From positions 4,644,065-4,671,564 of the forward strand of contig CM022671.1 in assembly GCA_012295275.1 (NCBI GenBank): 27,500 bases of DNA. Direction: 5' to 3'. This stretch comes from Chrysomallon squamiferum. Taxonomy: Eukaryota; Mollusca; Gastropoda; Neomphalida; Peltospiridae. Of this stretch, positions 11,241-20,925 are shown one piece after another. Numbering within the stretch: the first letter of the stretch is position 1; each line of letters starts with the position of its first letter. A model generated the notes under the pieces. That model did not search any database. It had not been told where the DNA came from and was given only the letters and a program-made list of their open reading frames with translations. The position numbers and the translations under genes were made by a program.

Positions 11241-11655
11241 TTTCAGCCTCGGGTTTTGTAACTGTCACATTTCATTGATTGCTTTGATCCAACGGGTTTT
11301 AGTTTTTGCACGGAGGTCAGAATTTGAAGATTTCAAAAGAAAGAAATGTATATATTTTTTTCTTCTTCTTCTTCTTTCTTTTATTAAATAGTTAACCTCT
11401 AAGTGAACTTGTTTGTTCAGACTATGAAAGATATTTTTTGCACAACGACAGTGCCAGAGTTTGATGATCGGAAGGATTTTTGGTTTTGAATGTCTGGCAA
11501 TGAAATCGAATGATGAAATAATAAAAGTTATTTTTGTAAGAATGTTGTATATATATAGAAAAGTTCAATTTTATTGACATTTTTATTAATATTGATATTC
11601 TGACATGAAAAAAGAGACTGACAGAGAGACAGAAAGACAAATAGGTAAATAGTCA
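10961..11655. other. unique spacer with a 40-base poly-T run
   Basis: The first 240 bases are among the more balanced sequence of the window but contain no recognised gene. A pure T-run occupies 11200-11239, possibly a retroposon tail read on the minus strand. Short frames here are T-run artefacts. Confidence 0.5.
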
Positions 11656-11744
11656 GATATACAGACATATACAAACATACATGCATACATATATACATAC
11701 CTACGTACATATATACATAGATACATACATACATACAAACATAT

Positions 11745-11825
<81 letters not shown>

Positions 11826-11945
11826 CATACAAACATACATACATACCTACAAACATACATACATACATACATACATATATACATACATTCATAAATACTT
11901 ACAAACATACATACATACATATATACAAACATACATACATACAAT
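11656..11945. repeat. (CATA)n with (TA)n core
   Basis: CATA/ACAA-type tetramers flank a (TA)n run of about 66 bases at 11755-11821. Frames on both strands are artefacts. Confidence 0.96.
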
Positions 11946-11955
11946 ATTCATGAAA

Positions 11956-12066
11956 TAGGTTTTAATAAATATACCGTGGATTAATCGGTTAATCTAAATA
12001 AGAAAAGGTTTGACATTTGTTTTTAAAAAGAAGAAGGAAAAATTCAAATAGAAATATAGAAGAAAA
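11956..12066. repeat. dispersed ~110-bp repeat, right copy
   Basis: Direct-orientation partner of 10555-10668, sharing CCGTGGATTAATCG, TTAATCTAAATAAGAAAAGG and GAAATATAGAAGA. A 24-base A-run follows directly at 12063-12086, which would suit a retroposed 3' end, but the left copy has no such tail. Confidence 0.75.
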
Positions 12067-13060
12067 AAAAAAAAAAAAAAAAAAAACATCATATACACAT
12101 AACCGAAAGGTTGATATTGTATATTCCATAAAAAAGGATGTATGCATAGATTTGTGTAAGTACATATTTGTTTTGTGCGTGTGTACGTATTTACCCACAT
12201 ACACACTTATACATTCATACGTACATATATATATATATATATATATACATATTTGGATACCGACACAGAGACAGATATAAGGTGTCTTTATTACATTTTC
12301 TATCAAACATAATGTCACAACGACACAAGAAGAAAAAAAAGTAAATTGTCGGAGTTTATTATCAAATAATAATAAAAAATATTAATATGCTCTGAAATAA
12401 ACATCCGCGCCTACACATTAAAAGATTACATAACATCAAAACATTGCGACCTTGTTGTCTAACGACGTCGACGTTATTGCAGACGAACGAATTGTTGAAA
12501 AAAAAAGAAACATCAACGTATTTGACATTTCCAGGTAATTAGATAAACGCACAGGTATAAGAGAGAATGGAGAAATTATTTTTTTTTTTTAATTATCTTC
12601 TTCGTGTTGTTGTCATGTATTATTTATATTTCACAAATTCAGCTTTTTTTATTTTATTATTATTTTTTTTTTTTTTTTTTGTACTTACGGATGATATACA
12701 TTCTTTTACATCCGTAATGAATGTTAAGAACGAATGAAAACATGAAGGAAGGAATGGAAATAGATTTGGGACAACAAATGGAGGAATTAACGATGAACGA
12801 ACGAATGAATGAATGAAAGAATGAATGAATGGATGAATAAAGGGAAGAATCGATGAAGTGGATGAACAAAAGGAACGTATGAATGAAGGAAGAGGGAATG
12901 AAGAGAAAGAGAAGGAAGGAAAGACGGATCGAAAAACAAGAATGCTCGAATAATGATGAAATAAATATTAAATGAACGAGTCATGCTTTGATTAAGGTAA
13001 TTAATAACGGATGAATAAATAAATATAAAACGACATCAACAAACATTATTTAGCTGGTAA
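12067..13060. other. AT-rich spacer with short simple repeats
   Basis: Contains an A-run (12063-12086), a TA run (12226-12248), T-runs near 12579-12590 and 12663-12680, and a GAAT/GAAA/GGAA degenerate tetramer stretch at about 12731-12960. No gene supported. Confidence 0.6.
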
Positions 13061-13229
13061 GGTCTAATGTAAAAATACAGTTTGCTTAATAGCGATATTC
13101 AAGAGAAGAAACCCGATTCCATCATTTTTAAGGTTACGATATCGATAAAGAGCAAATCGTATTTTAACGTAATTATAGTTACGACAAACAACCAAGACCA
13201 GAATATTTCGCAAAACAGTCATCTAGATC
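13061..13229. other. unique sequence left of a repeat tail
   Basis: Non-repetitive DNA that could belong to the body of the element whose tail follows at 13230-13310. I have no second copy in this window to define it. Confidence 0.4.
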
Positions 13230-13412
13230 TGTCTGGAACGGGAAAAAACGTTCATGTTGATCTAGATGTCTTGGACAGGTACACCGTTTCCTGTTCCAAA
13301 TTTTATAATAATAATAATAATAATAGTGGTAGTAGTAGTAGCAGTAGTTATAGTAATATTAGTAATTGTTGGTGTAGTAATAGTAATAGTAGTGTCAGTA
13401 GTACCAACAGTC
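13230..13412 (+). mobile_element. dispersed element tail with (AAT)n and AGT-rich block
   Basis: About 55 bases containing GATGTCTTGGACAGGT, then CTGTTCCAAATTTTATAAT and an (AAT)n run, match 18230-18303 in the same orientation. An AGT-rich block with GTAGTACCAACAGT follows, a string also seen at about 18164-18177. A unique core ending in a TAA-type microsatellite is typical of non-LTR or SINE 3' ends. The class is inference. Confidence 0.6.
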
Positions 13413-13970
13413 ATAATTAAAATCTATATGACATTGTTTACACATAATAACCGTTAATATAAAAAAATATATATATTTTAGATGTTTCCTGACACAATTA
13501 TCCAGATAATTCATAAACCGTCAGTAGGCCTACATACTTAATTTAACAAAATAACGAAAAACAACTGAAAAAACCTATTGACAAATTTTGACACAGAGCA
13601 ACTCTTAAATAATCAACAAATTTTATTTCCCTTGAACACCGAGTACTCTAAACCTTCGTGTGTTGATTCGGTGAGGAAAGAAAAAGAAAAAAAAAAAAAA
13701 ACCCTGATAAGCAGAAAAACTTTTACTAATCAGACATCTGGGGAGATTCGGGGACACGAACGTGTGGCTGGGAAAGTGAATGGTGTATTCAGCGAGTTCT
13801 TATCTACACAAAGCAAAGGGTTTTCCACGCTAATTGTGAGGTATTGCTTCGTGCTGAGAAATGCGTGACCGCTCATCTGAGCCGGATTCCGTTTCGTGAC
13901 GGAGAATATTCCGCAGGTCATCGATCTCGCCGTAAAGTCTTACAACACCATCTACAGCAGATCAGTTTGA
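13413..13970. other. unique spacer; unrecognised open frames
   Basis: Frames open on plus (13578-13868) and minus (13921-13730) overlap each other over about 140 bases. I recognise neither, and there is no supporting splice or promoter context. Left uncalled. Confidence 0.45.
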
Positions 13971-14047
13971 TGAAGAAGGAGGAAGCGACGATGATGGAGA
14001 AGAAGAAGAAGAAGAAGATGAAGAAGAAGAAACAGAAGAAGAAGAAG

Positions 14048-14079
<32 letters not shown>

Positions 14080-14470
14080 GAAGAAACAGAAGAAGAAGAA
14101 GATGAAGAAGAAGAAACAGAAGAAGAAGAAGAAGAAGAAAAAAAGGAGAAGAGGAAGAAGAAGAAGAAACAGCAGAAGAAGAAGAATTGAAAAAAGAAAA
14201 AGAAGTAGAAGATGAAGTAGAAAAAGAAGAAGATGAAGTAGAAAAAGAAGTAGAAGAAGAAGAAGAAGAAGTAGAAGAAAGAAGAGTAAGGATGAAAATT
14301 AGGACGAGCGGACAAGAAACAACAAAAAGAAGAAGAAGAAAATGATGATGAAGATGATGATGATGATGGTTACAGTGGTCATGACGACGATAATAACTAG
14401 AAGATGATGAAGAAAATGTGAAACAGAAATAAGTAAAGAAGAAGAAGAAGAAGAAAAGAGAGAAGAAAAA
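13971..14470. repeat. (GAA)n-type polypurine tract
   Basis: About 500 bases almost entirely A and G on the plus strand, with GAA as the basic unit and scattered GATGAAG, GTAG and ACAG variants. The longest uninterrupted GAA run is about 14 units at 14035-14077. A GATGAT/GACGAC island lies at about 14341-14398. The Lys/Glu and Ser/Phe/Leu proteins are artefacts. Confidence 0.96.
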
Positions 14471-14503
14471 GATATTGATGTATGGTAGTGATGGAAACTC
14501 CAA

Positions 14504-15411
14504 TATTAACAAAAGATATTTTAACAATTCTATAAAGAATATTTCATATTAATATTTCTATACAAGAATTTTTCATATTAACATTTCTATAAATTATATT
14601 TCATATTAACGTTTCTATAAAGAATATTTCATATTAACATTTCTATAAAGAATATTTCATATTAACTTTTCTATAAAGAATATTTCATATTAACTTTTCT
14701 ATACAAGATATTTCATATTAACATTTCTATAAAAAATATTTCATATTAACATTTCTATACAAGATAAAGAATATTTCGTTTTAACATTTCTATAAAGAAT
14801 ATTTCATATTAACTTATCTATAAAGAATATTTCATATTAACTTTTCTATGCAAGATATTTCATATTAACATTTCTATAAAAAATATTTCATATTAACATT
14901 TCTATACAAGATAAAGAATATTTCGTTTTAACATTTCTATAAAGAATATTTCATATTAACATTTCTATAACAGATATTTCATAATAACATTTCTATAAAC
15001 CATATTTTATATTAACGTTTCTATAAAGAATATTTCATAATAACATTTCTATAAATTATATTTCATATTAACGTTTCTATAAAGAATATTTCATATTAAC
15101 ATTTCTATAACAGATATTTCATAATAACATTTCTATAAACCATATTTTATATTAACGTTTCTATAAAGAATATTTCATAATAACATTTCTATAAATTATA
15201 TTTCATATTAACGTTTCTATAAAGAATATTTCATATTAACATTTCCATAAAAAAATATTTCATATTAACATTTCTATAAAGAATAATTCATATTAACATT
15301 TCCATAAAAAAATATTTCATATCAACATTTCTATAAAGAATATTTCATATTAACATTTCTATAAAGAATTTTTCATATTAACATTTCTATAAAGAATATT
15401 TCATATTAAAA
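14504..15411. repeat. 28-bp AT-rich satellite-like array with higher-order repeats
   Basis: The unit is ATTTCTATAAAGAATATTTC then ATATTAAC, 28 bp, repeated about 32 times. Two higher-order units are visible. ACAAGATAAAG variants recur at 14759 and 14906, 147 bp apart (four 28-bp units plus one 35-bp unit). CAGATATTTCATAATAAC recurs at 14971 and 15111, exactly 140 bp apart (five units). Each consensus unit holds one TATAAA string. No coding potential. Confidence 0.96.
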
Positions 15412-15484
15412 TTTTTTTATTATCAAGAAAACACGAACCACAACCTTTCATTACACCAAACATCGATCTCTCTACTAAAACAAA

Positions 15485-15562
15485 AAAATCGCCCTATCCG
15501 CTGCGGAGGACTGAACCTCGCGCCTCGGGCAGAAGCCACGTGAATGTAACCAGTGAACAACG
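15485..15562 (-). mobile_element. tRNA-like SINE fragment
   Basis: On the minus strand GGTTCAGTCC (plus 15508-15517) matches the pol III box B consensus, with four of five T-stem pairs possible. A D-arm-like CACTGGTTACATTCACG lies upstream at about 15540-15556. After box B the sequence goes through GCGGATAGGGCGA into a T-run. It is not a functional tRNA, because box A is imperfect and there is no acceptor stem. Confidence 0.45.
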
Positions 15563-15957
15563 TTTAATTTAACACGATACTCTCATTTATTTCTATATCT
15601 GATTAACAAAACTGATTCGCGAGTCGCAATTTATTCCCGATCACAAGTCTAATATTTAATATGCATTATAACCGTTTCTGGTAACCACCCCCACGAGTAT
15701 TAATGCTCGTTAGTGTAATCTCACTCGCTACATGGATGTGTGTGTGTGTGTGAACAGCTGGAAAAAGGGCTGAATGGATGAACAGTTTAATAATAGACTA
15801 AGTATACATGTGCAGTTGAATAGGTTTACTATATTTAGAAAAAGGAGTAGAGAGAAAGATAATTCAGTTAGATGCAAGAGAGGATAGAGGGATGGAGAGT
15901 GCAAGTGTCTACCTCCATTTTGTGTTGGCGTTTTTAATTTTGGAATATTAAAAAAGA
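15563..15957. other. unique spacer
   Basis: AT-rich DNA with a short (GT)n at 15735-15752. No gene supported. Confidence 0.5.
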
Positions 15958-15965
15958 AACTATTA

Positions 15966-16110
15966 CTGTTGCTGTTAATACTACTACTACAGTCACAACC
16001 GTTATTACTGTTACTATTACTACAACCACCACAACCACTACTGCTGTTACTGTTAGTACTACCATTACCACAACCTACTACTTCTATTACTACTACTGCT
16101 GATAATAATA
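15966..16110 (-). repeat. triplet-rich dispersed repeat, inverted copy
   Basis: The reverse complement runs ATCAGCAGTAGTAGTAATAG, AGTAGTAGGTTGTGG, AATGGTAGTACTAACAGTAA and CAGCAGTAGTGGTTGTGGTGG. The order and spacing are almost the same as at 18095-18230 on the plus strand. The shared non-periodic strings show common descent, not independent triplet expansion. Confidence 0.75.
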
Positions 16111-16344
16111 ATAATAATAATAACAATATGACAGTAGTAGTAGTAGTAATAGTAGTAGTAGTAGTAATAATAATAATAATAATATAATAATAATAGTAAT
16201 AATAATAACTATAACAATAATTATAGTAATAATAATAATAAGAACAATATAATAATAGTAATACTACTAATAATAATATAATAATAATAACAGTAATAAT
16301 AATAATAATATAATAATAATAATAACAATAATAATAATAATAAC

Positions 16345-16418
<74 letters not shown>

Positions 16419-16431
16419 CAACAACAACAAC

Positions 16432-16478
<47 letters not shown>

Positions 16479-16490
16479 TTGTAATATAAT
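16111..16490. repeat. (AAT)n/(AGT)n triplet tract
   Basis: AAT and AGT triplets with occasional frame slips (ATAATATAAT) and an AAC block near 16418-16432. It is continuous with the copy at 15966-16110, matching the ATT run on the corresponding side of the 18.1-kb copy. Confidence 0.95.
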
Positions 16491-16995
16491 AAAATATTGT
16501 AATAAAATCCTCACACACCACCCTCCACTAAGCTCACTGTATCCTCCCTTACTACTTCTACTAATAGTAATAACAACAACTATTATTACTATTAACACAG
16601 ATCTGACCCGGCAGACTCGACCATGCTCTTCGCGTCAATCAGGACTTCCCATCACTGGAGGCTTCCCACGTGTTGTCATCACAGTCCGAGATTCCAGCGC
16701 AATCATTACGTACCGCACTGAGCGAATACGCTGAGTCTTACTTATCTACGCGTTAATGCAATCAGTGAGCGTTTGATCAGTAATACAGCGTGTTCGTTTC
16801 AGAAATTATTTCCCAAAGGCGACGAAGATGAGTGACTCGAGATTCAGATACGGCCTGATCACCCACAGATACTGAAGTCCGTGGCAATGTCCTTTTTTTC
16901 TTCTTCGTCGTCGTCTTTTTTTCGCTGTTTGAAATGGTTTTTGGTGATAAGAAAAACAAGTCAGTTGTGGTGATCGTCTTCAAGATGTAACAGAA
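16491..16995. other. unique spacer
   Basis: About 500 bases of comparatively balanced sequence with a CACGTG at about 16668-16673. A short minus frame (16983-16777) is not recognised. No feature is supported. Confidence 0.5.
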
Positions 16996-17425
16996 CAGAC
17001 AGACATCTGATTCATAAAATCTAAATTTGAGATGGAGATAGATGGGGAAACAGAGGCGCGAGAAAGAGATAGATGGATATATGCTTGTAGATAACAGAGA
17101 GCGATTACTCGATAAAGATTTATAGGCAGATGGATCAGCTTACAAACACACATTGGCAGCAAGTTAGTTAGATGAATGGATAAACAGAATATCTAATAGA
17201 ATCAGACAGACGAGCATATAGATATATAAACAGAGAGACAGACAGATAGATGGATAGATAGATATACCGACTAGACATATAGATAGATAGATACATAGAT
17301 AGATAGACAGAAATGCAGAGAGAGAGGGATAGATAGACAGGGAGATAGACAGACACACAGACAGACGGACAGACAGACAGACATTCAGACAGACAGACAG
17401 ACAGATAGCTAGATACCTAGATAGC

Positions 17426-17465
<40 letters not shown>

Positions 17466-17475
17466 CAGACAGATA
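16996..17475. repeat. degenerate (GATA)n/(GACA)n tract
   Basis: GACA and GATA tetramers with many variants, cleanest at 17366-17403 (GACA) and 17424-17462 (GATA). Ser-Ile-Tyr-Leu readings of the minus strand are artefacts. Confidence 0.93.
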
Positions 17476-17832
17476 GAAGGAATAAGAATTAGAAATTTAG
17501 GTATGAACGAATATCGGAGAAAAATACAGATCGAGACAGAAACGCAGACAGACAATTTTAAACAAGAATTTCAAAACGACATTTAGATGTGAAAATCCGC
17601 TTCGCAGCTGAATATTCTTTCACTTTGGAATTTCGAATGGAACCTCAAACAAACAGTTCGTCCTGAAAGCGCTGGCTGCTTTAAGATCAATTCTGAAGAC
17701 GAGACTAATGCACGCTTTTGTCACAGACAATAAAAGAGTGCTTCGATCCGAAGTAAGGCGATCCTTGGCTAACAGCTTGTTTTCTTTTCTCCGTACACAG
17801 AGCAACATGCGGGTCACTGACATAGCCTCGAG
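17476..17832. other. unique spacer; open on both strands
   Basis: Less AT-rich. The plus frame from 17708 continues into the (GA)n tract, and the minus frame 17823-17620 is open for 67 codons. Neither has a domain I recognise. It could be a decayed coding fragment; not called. Confidence 0.4.
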
Positions 17833-17835
<3 letters not shown>

Positions 17836-17928
<93 letters not shown>

Positions 17929-17995
17929 AAGACAGAGAGAGAGAGAACAGAGAGAAACAGAGAGACAGACAGAAAGAAAGAGAGAGAGTAGGAGG

Positions 17996-18031
<36 letters not shown>
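17836..18031. repeat. (GA)n microsatellite with CAGA variants
   Basis: A pure GA run of about 90 bases at 17836-17927, then interrupted GA/CAGA/GGGA to 18031, purines on the plus strand. Confidence 0.96.
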
Positions 18032-18032
<1 letters not shown>

Positions 18033-18303
18033 TTATTATATTATTACAACTACTATTATTACTATTACAGACAAAAAAGATATTATTGTTGTTGTTATTA
18101 TTATTATTATTATCAGCAGCAGTAGTACTAGTAGCAGTAGTAATAGAAGTAGTAGTTGTAATGGTAGTACCAACAGTAACAGCAGTAGTGGTTGTGGTGG
18201 TAGTAGTAATAGTATCAGTAGTAACGATATTGATCTTGATGTCTTGGACAGGTTCATCGTTTTCTGTTCCAAATTTTATAATAATAATAATAATAATAAT
18301 AGT
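18032..18303 (+). mobile_element. triplet-rich dispersed repeat plus element tail
   Basis: ATT triplets, then the AGT-rich block (18095-18230) shared inverted with 15966-16110, then the ~55-base core with GATGTCTTGGACAGGT and CTGTTCCAAATTTTATAAT shared directly with 13230-13310, ending in (AAT)n. At 13.3 kb the AGT-rich block follows the core instead of preceding it. This suggests a tandem or circularly permuted arrangement of one repeat unit. Confidence 0.65.
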
Positions 18304-18310
18304 GGTAGTT

Positions 18311-18313
<3 letters not shown>

Positions 18314-18407
<94 letters not shown>
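18314..18407. repeat. (GA)n microsatellite
   Basis: About 94 bases of pure GA directly 3' of the element tail. Confidence 0.97.
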
Positions 18408-18408
<1 letters not shown>

Positions 18409-18784
18409 AATGTCCTCGGGCTTCGCATAGAAAAAGAAAAGAAAAAAAAATCAAAATGGCGCGCGTTGCTTTTACCGATTCACCGGAAGTTAGTCCGCAT
18501 CACGAACAAGTCCCGTAGTTTTTCTTTTTACCGAGAGTTTTTCACAAAAAAATTTGTCGAGATCTTAAAAATTGCCGGTTTTTAGCTGTTTTTCCTCGTG
18601 TTTGATTTAAATGCCTAATGCTTCTTACACTTGTGTCAGAATGAACTGAATTGGCGAAGATTAGAATTAACAGGGTTCGAATTAAACGACGAAACCGGAA
18701 CGTAGCTGGTCTGGAGATGTTTGCGGCCCGTTCCCACGAATAGCGTGTTACATCTTTGAAAGAGATCGCTGTGAATGCTTTAGA
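18408..18784 (+). other. possible non-coding first exon with GTAAGT donor
   Basis: Unique sequence from the candidate promoter runs to TTTAGA followed by GTAAGTG at 18785, a strong 5' splice-site consensus with only the last exon base (A for G) off. If transcribed on plus, the exon would hold only short ORFs (18456-18518, 18611-18649). The minus frame 18802-18542 (86 codons) is an alternative reading that I do not recognise. Confidence 0.2.
18451..18490 (+). promoter_or_regulatory. candidate TATA-less promoter: YY1-like plus ETS sites
   Basis: TCAAAATGGCG at 18451-18461 fits the YY1 consensus (AANATGGCGGC) apart from its last bases. ACCGGAAGT at 18482-18490 is a perfect ETS (GABPA/ELK) consensus. 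This pairing at close range is characteristic of metazoan housekeeping promoters. There is no TATA box. The YY1 string also starts a 20-codon ORF (18456-18518) in good Kozak context. Promoter function is inference from two motifs. Confidence 0.35.
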
Positions 18785-18972
18785 GTAAGTGCTTCTTTTC
18801 ATAGGCTTTAAAAGCAGCTTTGAAAGTATATATATATATATTTTATGTTATATAATCTATTACTTATAACTGGGGTTTTTTAACCATCAATAAACACAGC
18901 GACAAATTTTTTATCAACCAACAGTATATATCAGTACATTTATCCATTCATCCGTTATTCTGTCTACCATTT

Positions 18973-18973
<1 letters not shown>

Positions 18974-19022
<49 letters not shown>
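18974..19022. repeat. (AAT)n microsatellite
   Basis: About 16 AAT triplets following CCATTTTATAAT, which resembles the AAATTTTATAAT junction of the dispersed element tail. It may be a third, more decayed tail. Confidence 0.93.
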
Positions 19023-19024
<2 letters not shown>

Positions 19025-19029
19025 GCAAA

Positions 19030-19331
19030 CTGTGGTAGTTGTTGAAGAATGACACTAGCACTGATAGCAGTAGAAGTGAAAGTAGTAGTAGCAATAGCAG
19101 TAGTAGTAGAAGCAGTATTGTCTGCAATATAGTTGTATGAATACTAGTAGCACTTAAAACAATAGTAGCAGAAGATGTAGTCATAGTAGTAGCAGTAGTA
19201 GCAATAGTAGTGGTGGTTGAAGTAGCAGATGCAGCAATAGAAACAGTAGTAGTAGTTATAGTAGTAGTAGTAGTAGTTGTAGTAGTAGTAGTAGTAGTAG
19301 TAGTAATAGCAGTATTAGTAGTAGCTGAAGC

Positions 19332-19365
<34 letters not shown>

Positions 19366-19405
19366 ATAGCAGTAGTGGGAGATGTAGTAGTAGTGTTATA
19401 TATCC
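19030..19405. repeat. (AGT)n-type degenerate triplet tract
   Basis: AGT/AGC triplets, loose at the left and nearly pure at about 19245-19310 and 19335-19365. Poly-Val and poly-Leu readings are artefacts. Confidence 0.93.
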
Positions 19406-19713
19406 CAGGTTAATCAAAGTTCATCACGAGCATTCTCGGAAACAGATCAAATTACAACAGAGTGTACTGTTTAACTAGTACATTTTTCTGTACGACACCT
19501 TAACAAATAAAATCGTTTTATTTACATATAGAAGACTGTGGCAGACAAATATTCATTAATTCATTATTTCTTACGGTGTTTACGCAGTCGCCCATTCATC
19601 ACGTTTTACGCATTCTGTTAAATATTTGTTTCCTTGCGGTCTGGAGTCTGTTAATTTCTCATTACATCGAGGCTTCGTTTTTTTTTATCTTAGTAGCGAC
19701 TATTCGGACTAGA
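19406..19713. other. unique spacer
   Basis: AT-rich sequence without a recognised feature. Confidence 0.5.
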
Positions 19714-19719
19714 ATGGGA

Positions 19720-19782
19720 GGGGTGTGTGGTGTAGGAGAGGAGGGGTGTGTGGTGTATAGGAGAGGAGGGAGGGAGGGAGGG
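19720..19782. repeat. 24-bp G-rich duplication with a G-quadruplex motif
   Basis: GGGGTGTGTGGTGTAGGAGA at about 19720 recurs at 19743 with a TA insertion. The second copy runs into four GGG triplets separated by single A (19768-19782), a canonical short-loop G4 motif on the plus strand. Confidence 0.85.
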
Positions 19783-19840
19783 TAGCAAGGGCGTGCTAAT
19801 TGTTGGCGAGTGTGGTGTAGATTTTGTTTCTGTTTGTGGG

Positions 19841-20145
19841 TTAATTTTTATTTTATTTTATTTTATTTTATTTTATTTTATTTTTCTTATCATTTTTCTT
19901 ATTTATTATGTTGCTGTTGTTATTATTATTATTATTATTGTTATTGTTATTATTGATATTATTATTATTATTTATTAATTATTATTATTATTATTGTTAT
20001 TACCATCATTATTATCATCATTATTATCATCATCATCATTATCATTATCATCATCATCATCATTATTATTATTATTATTGTTGTTGTTGTTGTTATTATT
20101 ATTGTTGTTATTATTGTTGTTGTAATTGTTGTTATTGTTATTTTA
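19841..20145. repeat. (TTTTA)n then (ATT)n/(ATC)n/(GTT)n tract
   Basis: TTTTA pentamers at about 19846-19885, then ATT, ATC and GTT triplets at 19917-20140. No coding content. Confidence 0.95.
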
Positions 20146-20700
20146 CTTTATAATGAAACTCGTTTAATCCAGTCACTCTCGTAATGCGTTCTCTTTCTCA
20201 AATCTTGAACCATCCCTGGTCTTATTTGACAGGTCGTGTTTTCCAGGATAATACAGTCTAGTGTGCCTGTCAGACAGTGTTTTGTCTGTCCAGATGTTTG
20301 TCTGTTAGTACGTCTTTCTGTTTCTCCATCAACGTATTTCTGTCTGACTGTCTGTCTGTCTGTATGTCTATCTGTCTGAGTGTTTGAATACCTACTCTAT
20401 TTTGTCTTTGTTTTAGGTTTATTTTTATATATCATTATATTTGATACGTCTGTTTGTCCATAGATCTGTACGTACATGGCTCTGTGACTGTCTGTGTGTC
20501 CTTCCATGCATGCGACTGTTGATTTATTCATGGTAAAAGTTTATAAAACATCTGCGTGGAAAACTGATAAACTGCGCATTTGTATTCTGACGTTTCAGTA
20601 CTGTTGCATATAAATTTGTTTCGGATGTGAACAAGTACACCATTATTCCGAAATTACACCTTTTTTTTAACAAATATGAAGAAAATAATAAAGATGACTA
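20146..20700. other. spacer with degenerate CTGT run
   Basis: CTGT/CTGA tetramers at about 20265-20385 with a perfect CTGTCAGACAG inverted string near 20267-20277. The rest is unremarkable AT-rich DNA. Confidence 0.55.
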
Positions 20701-20708
20701 CAAGACAA

Positions 20709-20925
20709 TAAGAATAAATAAATAAATAAATAAATAAATAAAAGATGATGATGATGATGATGATGATGACAATAATAATAAAAGTAAAATCCATGAAATA
20801 ATAATCATATAATAAAAAAAAAAAAAAAAAAAAAGGTACAAAGTAAAATTAATAAAATAATATAAAAAAAAAAAAAAAAGAAAAAATAACATCAAATAAA
20901 ATAAAATAAATAAAAACTACGTATA
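20709..20925. repeat. (AAAT)n, (GAT)n and poly-A low complexity
   Basis: AAAT repeats 20709-20742, GAT repeats 20744-20769, A-runs at about 20813-20834 and 20863-20886. Confidence 0.93.

Noticed and set aside
13578-13921. Overlapping plus and minus ORFs in unique sequence
   Set aside because: Neither matches a family I know, they overlap each other, and there is no promoter, splice or poly-A support.
8781-15411. CRISPR-like regular arrays (21-bp and 28-bp repeats)
   Set aside because: The units are head-to-tail with no unique spacers, no cas genes and eukaryotic-type surroundings; these are minisatellites.
17620-17823. 67-codon minus-strand ORF of protein-like composition
   Set aside because: Unrecognised, and the plus strand is open over the same bases; not enough to call a gene or transposase remnant.
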